Notes under the pieces: generated by a model
Seen by the model: only the letters and a program-made list of their open reading frames with translations
Told to the model about the DNA's origin: nothing
Databases searched by the model: none
Source of the DNA: Symbiodinium natans
Taxonomy: Eukaryota; Sar; Dinophyceae; Suessiales; Symbiodiniaceae
NCBI GenBank assembly: GCA_905221605.1
Contig: CAJNDS010000274.1
Coordinates: 116,900 to 180,899, forward strand
DNA length: 64,000 nt
Direction of reading: 5' to 3'
In this document: positions 43,701 through 55,700 of the stretch, in pieces
Position numbering within the stretch: position 1 is the first letter of the stretch
Layout: each line of letters begins with the position of its first letter
Position numbers and translations under genes: made by a program

Positions 43701-46700
43701 AGACCCGACGAGACTCAAACTCCAAACCCCATATGAAGCAGGGTATATATTTCTTGTACCCCCAAAAGGACACCCAATATATACACTCACCAATATTTAA
43801 CAGGAACCTTATATACACTCACCAAAAACAGAAATATAAACCCTGCTTCATATCCGAAACCAGAAAGATTCAGGAAGGGTGGATACTGATGTGAGGACGG
43901 GGCAGCCAAGTCGCTTTACAACTGTCTCTACCACTTGCTGGTCAACATTCTAAAAACCTTATTCCTGAACTCAGGGATTCTATGGCACGTGCTGTTTGTT
44001 CTTTGATGGGTGGGTTTAGGGTTTAGGCTTGTGGCTCTCAAAGCCTGACCTGGCAAATTTCATCGTCCTGGGACCCTAAACCCAAAACCCTAAACCCTAA
44101 ACCCCTTAAGCACAGGCTCCTAGTCATTGAACCATCCACCCGACACACCGAACCTTCTTCACTTACTACTGTACTTACCTGAACTAGACCCAAGAGTAAT
44201 GTAGGAAGAACCAGGGTGTTTGTTTTGGCTGAAAGGGGCGGGAACCTAAACCCAAAGAAAAATGCCCACTCCGGATCCTGGGTATACTTACCTTAGACCA
44301 AAGCCCCAGAAAACTAGTACAGGGGTCGGACTAACTAGGAGTCGTACCCCTCAAGTCCCTATAACTATACTCCCCCAAAGCCCATTCCAAACGTTTAGGT
44401 CCCTACATTGCGCTTATTCTTGAACACTATCCTGAAAGCTCAAGCCTACGGCCGGAAGCCCCAAGTACCACCCCTTTCCTTGTGCGCAAGGGTCATCGAC
44501 ACATCTTGGGATGTTCCCCCTGATACTAACAATCCTTAATAGGAATTCTAATAGGGGGTACTATAATCCCTATTCGGGACTGTTAGCATAAGGCGGAACA
44601 TCCCAAGCATAAGGCGGAACATCCCAATACATATTACCCCGTTTAAGATACATAAGCAAAGAACATCTAGCTCCTGGCACCCTCAACGCTAAATCCGAAG
44701 GGACGGCCCTGCACACAGCACCCAAGCCCTAAACCCTAACAGCCTAAAACCCTAAACCCTAAACCCTAAAACCCTAAAACCCTAAAACCCTAAAACCCTA
44801 AAACCCGAAAACCCTAAAACCCTAAAACCCTAAAACCCTAAAACCCTAAAACCCTAAGACCCTAAAACCCTAAAACCCTAAAACCCTAAAACCCTAAAAC
44901 CCTAAAACCCTAAAACCCTAAAGCCCTAAAACCCTAAAACCCTAAAACCCTAAAACCCTAAACCCTAACTCCCGAGCACAGCTGAGTTCGGCACATGAAG
45001 CCCTCCTTGGCGTTACAAAAAGGCTTGGCGGGGTCAATGAGGATATCCGAAACGGCCCAAGTACTCTTTAGGGTTTAGGGTTTAGGGTTTAGGGTTTAGG
45101 TTTTAGGGTTTAGGCTTTTGGCTGTTAGGGCTTAGACAGTGAGCTCTAAGACTTGCAGCTTAACCCGAAAAGCCCAAAACCCCAAAAACCTAACCTGAAT
45201 GCACCCAGTACTTCGAAACTCTTTTGGCTCCCAAGAAGCCCATAAGCCCGGCAAGCCCTAAACGCTACACATTAACACCTCAGTCAGAAGACAGCTTAGT
45301 AGCCCAGTATGTAGCCACATCATAAGAAGGGTATCCTGTGTGGGGGTTGGTTACTTTTTCAGGGAACCTCGAACCAAAAGCAGAGAGCAAAAGGGCGCCA
45401 CTGCACCACCAAGACATACACCTAAATCCCGTAACTCCTAAATGCCAATCCCTATAACCGCAAACCCAACAAACTAGACACCGTAAACCCTTTAAACCAG
45501 AAACCCTACCCCCCTACAAACCCTAAGCCCTAAGCCCTAAACCCTACACACCGGAAATCCTCGAACGCATGCAGGCGGCCAGTTTGAAGAGCGATGGCCA
45601 CCAGTGCTGGATCATGTTCAGAAGCAAGCCCTGGCTCCCAACCCTAAACCCTAAACCCTAAACCCTAAACCCTAAACCCTAAACCCTAAACCCTAAACCC
45701 TAGACCCCGGGCTTGCAAGAGGAGTCGGAGACTTCGGGTTCCTGGAGTTGAGGGTTCAAGGTGAGGTCTGGGGTCTAGGGTTTGGGGAGTTGAGGTTAGG
45801 GTTTAGGGTTTAGGGTTTAGGGTTTAGGGTTTAGGGTTTAGAGTTTAGGGTTTAGGGTTTAGGGTTTAGGGTTAGAGTTTAGGGTTTAGGGTTTAGGGTT
45901 TAGGGTTTAGGGTTTAGGGTTTAGGGTTTCGAGTTTCGGGCTCAATTATTTTTTGGGGCGGCTGAGGATTGGGGGGTCACGGGCTTCGGACTTTGGGCTC
46001 TGGGCTTCCTAACTTCAGTACTCAGAAGGGGTGAGGCTGGTTGTGGGCTTAGGGTGGCTGCCACTAGCTGACTTTCTAGACCCTAGAGTAACCTAGGAAT
46101 GAAAAGGGTGCCCTTCTTGGTTAAGCGGGCTGAAAAGGGAACCTAAACCCCGAAAAAGAGGAATAAGGGCCTATTCTGGGTCGGATCCCAGCACAAAACG
46201 GGCGAAAAGAGGTATGACCTTGAAGCCTGCATGCATCCTGAACGCGGTGAGTTTGCTCGTTGTACTACTTTGGAATCAGGTACAATACTCCAAACCCTCA
46301 ATAGCATGGTTTCCTGTTACCTATAGAGTCCTCAGCCCTCTATCTCAGACCGACCCTTCCAGCATTCAAACTCGCATTGTGTTTAGGGTTTAGGGTTTAG
46401 GGTTTAGGTAGGGTTTAGGGTTTAGGGTTTAGGGTTTAGGGTTTAGGGTTTAGGGTTTAGGGTTTAGGGTTTAGGGCTTAGGGTTTAGGGTTTAGGGTTT
46501 AGGGTTTAGGGTTTAGGGTTTAGGACCCCTCAGCAGCTCGGAGTTTTAGGGTTAGTGGCGTAGGCTGATGAACAGGTTCAACGCTCACGCGTGTTTGGAG
46601 CTTCGGGCTTAGTAATTAGGGTTTAGGGTTTAGGGTTTTAGGGTTTAGGGTTTAGGGTCTAGGGCTTCGTGCTTAGGGTTCAGGGCTTCGGGAATCCTGA

Positions 46701-49700
46701 ACACAAAGCCCTCAAAACTTTAGCCCGACGCCCGACACCCTGGAACAACCCTAAACCCTAAACCCTTAACCCTAAACCCTAAACCCTAAACCCCTAAACC
46801 CTAAACCCTAAACCAACCTCCCCTTGCACCACTCCCGGTGCGCCCCCAAAGTTCCCTGTGCCTTGATGTGGGAGCCATCGAAATCCTCGAGCGCCAGACT
46901 TAGGATTGGGTTTGGGGGTTTCTAGGGTTAAACCCTAAACCCTAAACCCTAAACCCTCAACCCTTAACCCTTAACCCTGCAGGGCTTTGGGGTTGTAGGG
47001 TTTTGGGGCTTTAGGCTCAAGGCCCGCAGACCCGTATACTTGGTATGTGAGGAGCAGTGCTGCGGGGTAAGTTAGGGGTCTAGCCCTCAAAGTCCAGGGT
47101 TTAGCCCTCAACCCTAAACACTAAACCCTCAACCGAAAATCTGGAACCCTAAACGGTTTAGGGTAGCAGTGGTAGCATCCTAAACAAGAGAGGCCAAGGC
47201 AACACTTTCTCCTTCCTGTAAGACTTCATCAAACAAAATCATGACCACCCTATAGCATGATGCCTACCCCCCCCCCCCCCCCCCCCCGGCCCAGGTTTTC
47301 AGTACTGAAACACCCTAAACCCTAAACCCTAAACCCTAAACCCTAAACCCTAAACCCCAAACCCTGAACCCTCAGCCCTAAACCCTAACCTCCAACATCG
47401 CCCCACCCCGCAGGCCTGGTCTGCCATAATCATGATGCTGCCATAGCGCAGGGGCTTCACCTTGGATGAAGACTCCAGGCGACAGGATAGAAGGTCTGAG
47501 GCACCCTAAACCCTAAACCCTAAACCCTAAACCCTAAACCCTCACTCCCAAACCCTAAACCCTAAACCCTAAACCCTCACTCCCAAACCCGAAGCCCTCA
47601 CTCCAAAACCGTAAATCGCAGCTTCCGGGCCTGGCAGACACTTTCGCAGGCCACCAGAACCCCAAACCCTAAACCCTTAACCCAAATCCCTAAACCCTAA
47701 GCCCTAAACCTTACACCCTAAACCCCAAGAACCAGCAAACAAAGTTGAGGTGTTTTGGTGGGTGGGCGGCTCGTGGAAACTGCTCTACCGTCGAATGCGA
47801 TTTACGATTTTGGGTTTAGGGATTAATTCCAAGATTCATAGGATTTAGGGTTATAAGGTTTGGCGCCTGCACCCCAAAATTGGGAATAAGGGATCCCGCA
47901 CAAAGGGGTTTAGGGTGTCATTCTTGAAAGTCCAGGGTTGACGGGTTTAGAGGTGAGGTTGATCGTCGAGGTTCACGGGTTGAGGGTTCGGGTTTAGGGT
48001 GCAGATGCCCACTCAGTGTACGCCCTAAACCCTGAACCCTGAACCCTAAACCCTAAAACCCTAAACCCTAAAACCCTAAAGGAAGCTAAGACCGACATGC
48101 CAGGTCACAGAGTCGTAGACCTTCTGCTGCTCGAGGCCTAAGAGCGACAGGCTTCTTGTTTGTTTTTTTTTTTTTTTTGTGGGAGGGGGGGGGGGCCTGG
48201 GGCGGGGCGGGGGGGGGGGGAGGGGGTTGGGGGGGTGGGGGGGGGGAGGTGGGGGGGGGGGGGGGTGGGGGGGGGGGGGTGGGGGGGGGGGGGGTTGGGG
48301 GCGGGGGTTTAGGGTTCAGGGTTTGGGGTTTCGCGTTTCGGGCTGGGGTTTCATGGTTGAGAGTTGAGGTGGAGAAGGGCTTAGGGTTATGAGGGTTTTG
48401 GGGTTTCGGGTTCTTGTGTTTGGGTTTAGGGCCTGCTGCACCTTGGCACCTTGCTCGACACATAACTTTTTGGACATCCAAAGTATGGGCCCTTAATTGG
48501 GTCCCCTGTTATACAACCCTTATATACACTATACAGAACAAGGCCCATGATTCCAGCTTTAGATGAAGGGTCTTAAGGTTTTAGAGTTTAGGGTTTCTTT
48601 TGCTAGGGTTCAGGGTGTGAGGGCTAAGGGTTGTTCAGTTCTTCAAGCCCTCACCACTCAAGCAAACACCTCTGGCTGCAACTATATACAAGTCTTGCCA
48701 CGACCATGCGGAGACTTCTTGATTCTTAGTGGGAATTGCTCACCTTATAAGCCCGAATGGACCCAAGTTCTACCCTGCTAAGAGCCACTACGTCTACTGG
48801 GTAAACCTTTTTGGTTTACAGGGAACCTAAACCCTAAACAAAGGGAATCAGGGCTTATTCTGGGTCCTAAAATGTTTAAGGAGAAGGTCGATCCTAGGGC
48901 CCCCCACCCAGGATCTGGATGATGTTTTGGATCTCGGCGTTGTTGACCGTTTGCTGAAAGTTCGCCTGCGGTAACCGGGTAGGCGGCAGAACTGCGCCGA
49001 AACCCAAAACTCTTCCACTCTTCAACCTAACCCCCTAAACCCTAAACCCTAAACCCTCAAACCTAACCCCCCAACCCTAAACCCTAAACCCTCAAACCCT
49101 AAACCCTAAACCCTAAACCCTAAACCCTAAACCCTAAAACCTGAATCCTAAACCCTGAACCCTAAACCCTATCCAGAATCCAGCGCTTTGGCGGAGCCCT
49201 AGCCTCACGCACTTTCCGCCTTTAGGCAGCCGTGCTGGGGGGACTCCTACAGTAAACTCCCAAAAGGGTTTAGGGTTTAGGGTTTAGCGTTTACAGTAGG
49301 GTTTAGGGTTTAAGGTTTAGGGTTGGAACATCATCGTCCTCATCCAAGAGGGTTACTAAAGGGAACCCCCGCACGAATCGTCCTTCAAGCATGTCCCAAC
49401 TTTACGGAGCTTACTGTATATGAACCCTAAACGCAAGGGCCAGGTCCAGCGGGGTAAGCTTGAACCTGATTTTCCTGGGGGAGTGGCTTAAGAATTTCGA
49501 AGACTCGGAGTTCGAGTTTTGGGGCTGACGAGGTTTGAGGTGCACGCCATCACACAGAATCTTGCCCGGTTGCACTTTGGGGTATTTAGAACGCCCTAAA
49601 CCCTAAACCCTGAACCCGAAACCCTAAACCCTAAACCCTGAACCCGAAACCCTAAACCCTAAACCCTGAACCCGAAACCCTAAACCCTAAACCCTAAACC

Positions 49701-52700
49701 CTGATGAAACCCGAGGAAGGCTCGGGTCTGGGGTTGAGGGTGCTTCAGTTTAGGGTTTGGGTTTAGGGTTTAGGGTTTAGGGTTTAGGGTTTAGGGTTTT
49801 GGGTTTAGGGTTTAGGGTTTAGGGCTTAGGGCTTAGGGTTTAGGGTTTAAGGTTTAGGGTTTAGGGTTTAGGGTTTACGGTTTAGGGTTGGGCGCAGAGG
49901 CTGAGCAGCGGGCATCCCTCACATTCAGCAGCTTTCCTTCGGCAGGCGGGGCAGGTTAAGTGCTGGAAACTGAAGCTGAAACCCCAAAACCCTAAAGCCC
50001 CAAAAACCCTTAAAACCCTAAGACCCTAAACCCTAAACCTTAAACCCTGAACCCTAAACCCTAAACCTGACCCCCCCCCAGAAGCCTGCAAGCAGGATGT
50101 GTGGGACAACTACACCTCACCGATCTAGGAAGTTGAAGGTGCTTCGCTCTGGGGGTTTCCCAAGTGTTGCCCTCAACCCTAAACCCTGAACCCTAAACCC
50201 CAAACCCTAAACCCTAAACCCCAAATCCAAAACCCTAGACCCCAAACCCCAAACCCTAAACCCTAGGCAGGAAGCTCCTTAGTTAGGGTACCTGAATCCT
50301 AAACCCTAAACTCAAACCCTAAACCCTTAACCCTTAACACTTAACCCTAAAGCGCATAGGGTTTCTCAGAGGGCTTGGGGGTTCTGGCCACGCCGGATGC
50401 CAGCTCAGGAGGCTTTTGGATGAGAGGGAGCAGTGGTTGTATGGTCGAGGACCCCTAAATGCCCTAAACCCTAAATGCATTTAGGGTAGAAGACCTACAG
50501 CCGGAGGCATTCGCATTGTTTTCCACTTCAGAACTGACCGGACACGTGCACAACAACACGTAATTCCATACCATCAAAGCACACAAGTCCACTCGGCAAG
50601 GCAAAAGAGTCCAAACTCTTGTTGAATCTATGTCCAAAGGTCAAGGACTGCAAGCTGCCAGGCAAGGCCACATTCTCCAAGCTCTGGTTGAACTCCCATC
50701 CAAAGGTCAAGGACTCCAAGCTGCAAGGCAAGGCCACATTCTCCAAACTCTGGTTAAAGGCCCTTCCAAAGGTCAAGGACTGCAAGCTGCCAGGCAAGGC
50801 CACATTCTCCAAGCTCTGGTTGAAATCGCTTCCGAATCTCAAGGACTGCAGGCTGCCAGGTAGAACCACATTCTCCAAGCTCTGGTTGAAAAAGTCTCCG
50901 AAGCGCAAGGACTGCAAGCTACTAGGAAGAGCCAAACGTTGTAAGCTTTGGTTGAAAGCGGCTCCCAAGGTCAAGGACTGCAAGCTGTCTGGCAATGTCA
51001 CACCCTCCAAGCTCTGGTTGCTTCCGAAGCTCAAGGACTGCAAGCTGCCAGGCAGAACCACAGTGTCCAAGCTCTGGCTGAAATCGACTCCGAAGCTCAA
51101 GGACTGCAAGCTGCCGGGCAAGACCAGATTCTCCAAACTCTGGTTGAAGCGAAGTCCAAAGGTCAAGGACTGCAAGCTGCCAGGCAAGGCCACATTCTCC
51201 AAGCTCTGGTTGAACTGATCGCCAAAGGTCAAGGACTGCAAGCTGCCAGGCAAGGCTACGTTCGCCAAGCTCTGGTTGAACAGAGCTCCGAAGGTCAAGG
51301 ACTGCAAGCTGCCGGGCAAGGCCACATTCTCCAAACTCTGGTTGAACTCCCACCCGAAGGCCAGGGACCGCAAGCTACCAGGCAAGGCCACATTCTCCAA
51401 GCTCTGGTTGAATTCCCATCCAAAGGTCAAGGATAGCAAGCTGCCAGGCAAGGCCACATTCTCCAAGCTCTGGTTGAAATCGCTTTCCAAGCTCAGCGAC
51501 CGCAAGTTGCTAAGCAAGGCCACATTCTCCAAGCTGTGGTTGACATTGCTTTCGAATCTCAAGGACTGCAAACTGCCAGGCAGGGTTACATGTTCCAAGC
51601 TATGGTTGAAACAGGTTCCGAAGCTCAAGGACTGCAAGCTGCCAGGCAAGGCCACATTCTCCAAACTCTGATCGAAATAGAGTCCAAAGGTCAAGGACTG
51701 CAAGCTGCCAGGCAATGCTACATTCTCCAAGCTCTTGTTAAAACACTCCCCGAAGGTCAAGCATTGCAAGCTGCCAGGCAAGGCCACGTTCTCCAAGCTC
51801 TGGTTGAACTGATCTCCAAGGGTCAAGCACTGCAAGCTGCCAGGCAATGCCACATGCTCCAAGCTCCGGTTGAAACACTCTCCGAAGCTCAAGGACTGCA
51901 AGCTGCCAGGCAGAACCACATTCTTCAAGCTCTGGTTGAAATCGTGGCCGAAGATCAAGGACTGCAAGCTGCCAGGCAAGGCCACATTCGTCAAGCTTTG
52001 GTTGAACCGATCTCCAAAGGTCAAGGACTGCAAGCTGCCGGGCAAGGCTGCATTTTCCAAGCTATGGTTGAAGAAATGTCCAAAGGTCAAGGACTGCAAG
52101 CCCTTTGGCAGTTCAACGTTCTCAAGACTGTGCTCACAGTCAAACTCCAAAGAAGAGATGGCGTCCTTTGCATGTACGGCCATCACACTCAGGCGTTGGC
52201 CGACACTGGCTCGCAAAAATGCAGCTGCTGCGTGCCCTGCACCAACCTAAGTTGGCTTTTGAACCCTCCGACAAAACTCCGAAATAGGACCCTTGTACCC
52301 AACAATGAGGGAAAACAATTCATAAACATGCAAGGGCAACCTGTTGAACCACATACGTGATGACATCGCCTTGAACTTGCTCCAACAGCGGCTTGGAATC
52401 GTCCAGCGCGTTGCCGCCAGCCGTCAGCACAAGCATGCCGCCTAACCGCAAGCCAATCCTTCCTGCGATGCTCTTGCGCAAGTCTTGCACGGTCATGTTG
52501 TCTTCAAGAGGGATCTGCACTTCCGAACCATCGAGACCACAGACCGTCAGCTGTCGGGAGGCATTGAGGCCATCAAACTCGTCAAGGCACTGACGGAGAA
52601 CCTTCCGTTCTTCCTGAGTCAACCCACGAAGCATGGCCCGAAATCCTGGCGCGAGGTCGGCCATTGCGGCCTTGCGACTTGGCTTGGGGGCGATGCTGTG

Positions 52701-55700
52701 GACGAGATGAGCCTATCCTATACCGTCATAGGGGTTTTTGGTCATATAGGGCACAGGGTATCTGAGTATCCGATCCCAGTGCTAGGCAGATTATGTCTAA
52801 GGGAATTGCTTCAAGAATGTCCGAAAGCCGAAGGTCATGCAACAAGCTGGGCAGGGTTGCATTCTCAGGCAACCCTAAACTGGGGGGATTGTGTTTTCAT
52901 TGTTTTTTTTTTTTTTTTTTTTTTGGGGGGGGGGGGGGGGGTGGGGGTATGGAAAAAAAACACATCTATGGGATATCAAGGTTCTATAGGGATGACGAGC
53001 CTATTGAAGGTAAAAAATCTGAAACCCCTCCCAAGTAAACTCTAAACCCTAAACTCTACACCCTCAACCCCAAACCCTGAACCCTACAAACCCTAAACCA
53101 AAAACCCTACACCCTAAACCCTACAAGCCCTACAAGCCGTACAAACCCTAAACCCTGCAAACCCTAAACCCTAAACCCCAAAACCCTATATATACCCAAG
53201 GGCTGCAGGCTGCCAAGCCAAAGGCACATCTTGGAAACGTTGCTTGTGCTTGGTGGCTCATGTTACTCATAACCCACTTGTAAGCCCCCTAAGTGCCCTA
53301 CTATGGTTATAAGTACAACCAAGTATAACTGTACTTATAGCCGCTTATAAGCCCCTTAAGTGCCCTAATATGGTTATAAGTACAACTATTAAGTTCCGTT
53401 CGAATTGGCTACTGAGTACCATGGACCTCCAAGTAGTCCTTTTAGAGCTTAGGGCGAAGGGTTGTTGGGCACCCTAAACACTCCTAAACCCTAGGAAAGC
53501 CCTAAGCCCCTAAGCCCTAGACCCTACACCCCAAACCCTAAAACCCAAACCCAACCGGCGTGTCGCCTCGTAATGGAAAGACACCAAAGCGGTCGCGGCC
53601 GACGATGCTGAGCCCGGCCACAGCCAGCGCCTTCCAGGTCGTGGTTAGGGTTTAGGGTTTAGGGTTTAGGGTTTACGGTTTAGGGTTTAGGGTTTCGGGT
53701 TTAGCGTTTAGGGTTTTAGGGTTTAAGTCTGCAAATGTTTAGGGGGTTCTATAAGGCAATTGCCTAATGCCCCTCATTCTTAGTAGGGCATCAGGGAATC
53801 TGAGGGAAGCCACATGGTCCCTCAATATATCACCCCAAACCCTAAACCCTAAACCCTAAACCCTAAACCCGAAACCCTAAACCCCTAAACCCCGAAACCC
53901 CTAAACCCCTAAACCCCTACACCCCTAAACCCCTTGCCTTCTTCAAATAGGGGTTCCGTACATTGGGGCCCGTGGGTTACGTTGGGCATATAAAGGGTGT
54001 ATGTTGGGATGTCCCCTCTTAAACCTACAGTCCTTAGCAGGGATTCAAATACCCCCCCCCGCCCCACCCCCCCTTGTATTCCCTCTTAAGGGCTGTTCGT
54101 ATAAGGGGGAACATCCCAATCTCAGGGAACAGGGAAAAAAGGGGGGGCAGAAAAGTTTACTCCCCCAACTAAGGGTCCATATCAGGGGACCCTGTAGCTA
54201 CGCTAAAAGGGAAGCAGGTCCCTCCATCCCACATCGAGATAAAGCCTTGAAGCGATTCTAGAAGGTTAGGGTTTAGGGTTTAGGGTTTAGGGTTTAGGGT
54301 TTAGGGTTTAGGGTTTAGGGTTTAGGGTTTAGGGTTGAGGGTTTAGGGTTGAGGGTTGAGGGTTGAGGGTTTAGGGTTTAGGGTTTAAGGCTTAGGGTTT
54401 AGGGTGTACGGTTTTGGGGTTTACAGCATTCCCTACCAAGAATGGGGAGCGTTAAACGCGTCGCAACTCTTCAGATCATGGACCCCTAAGCTACTCTAAG
54501 CCCTAAACCCTAAACCCTAAACCCTAAGCTACTCTAAGCCCGAATATCCTAAACATCCACCCAAAACTTAGTTCGCCAGTGTCCCTAAATCCCAAACCCT
54601 ACACCATAGCCCTAATAACTAATAACCTTACCCGAACCCCTAGAGGCCCCACATCCGCCAACCCCATCCCCCAAAACAATTTAAGCCATAAACTCGCAGC
54701 CGACCTTCGCGCTGTCTCCCTCCGTGAGGATGAGAGTGCACTCCTGCACCCACAGGACCCTACTTGGAGGTTTAGGGTTTAGGGTGTAGGGTTTTGGACC
54801 AACCTTTGGCAACCTAAGAATCCTACGTGCAGGGCTTGACAAGAGAAAAATGCGAACCAAGGATTACGATTTCACGCCCAGGTCTTGAAAGGTCTCCGTC
54901 TGGATCTAGAATCTTAAAGGCTTGTGTTTGGGACTCCTTCCACCCCCCCTCCCCCAAGCACACGGAATTCCCGGAAATTTGATCCGGGTCCCTGCAGCCA
55001 TGGATATCCTACAAAGTTTCAAGCCAAGAAACTACACGCTCACGCTCTACATACTTGGCGCCTGAGTTCCATCTAAGCACTAACCCAAAACGGTCGCAGA
55101 CCCTCAGCCAAAAAAGCCCTAGACCGTAGAAACCTGCCAACCTGGTAGCTCAACACATGTTCATCACAACTAGAAGGGCACACGTCTTTGTGCTAGTTGC
55201 TTTTTTGTTTTCTTCATCTTCCTAGCCTAGTACCCATATTAAAATGAGGGTACCCTTGTTGTTTGGTTGGGTACTTACCAAAACAAGGTAACCCACCCTA
55301 CAAACCCTAAAAGCCCTTCAAACCCGACAAGCCCCATAAACCCTATGAACCCTATAAATCCTGATGCCCTAAACCCTGAAGCCCTGAAGCCTAACCCTAA
55401 ACCCTAAACCCCAAACCCTGAAACCTAAAACCCCGACCTCAGAGTGTTTTGTGCCGGCCAGGTTGGCGTCTTCCAGCTTTGGGATCTGGGCGCTGGGGCA
55501 AGCAAGGTACAGGGTTTAGGGTTTAGGGTTTGGGGTTTGGGGTTTGGGGTTTGGGGTTTTGGGTTTTGGGGTTTGGGGTTTGCAGGGCATAAAGCACCAC
55601 GCTAGGTTGAGGATACCCATGGCCTGGCTCAGTACAATGCAGTTTTCTGAGAGTCATAAGGCTCATTGTTGTTTTGGGGCGGATAGTGCCGGGATAGCCA

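Larger units (their letters stand above)
43860..45579 (-). other. TOP2 intron sequence, mixed elements
   Basis: Family C (44187-44281), family G (44509-44608) and family B (45295-45413) elements, an island open on the minus strand (44975-45055, frame [20 protein letters not shown]) and the long (CCCTAAAA)n array. No gene assigned. Confidence 0.55.
49937..53566 (-). other. 3.6-kb TOP2 intron (GC-AG) containing UBL-FNIP gene
   Basis: Joins [12 protein letters not shown], the most diagnostic part of TOPRIM, across the whole FNIP gene, a T/G homopolymer pair (52905-52943), a family A composite (53249-53433) and arrays. Confidence 0.87.

Noticed and set aside
48086-48481. Proline- or glycine-rich ORFs on both strands
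   Set aside because: Translation of a long G/C homopolymer tract.
49180-49250. GGKC-containing island as the TOP2 GKLLNVR exon
   Set aside because: 49914-49936 encodes GKLLNVRD exactly and joins in frame on both sides.
50619-52360. Plus-strand ORFs (199, 162, 131, 274 codons) opposite the FNIP gene
   Set aside because: Antisense shadows of the minus-strand 22-residue repeat; their repetition simply mirrors it.
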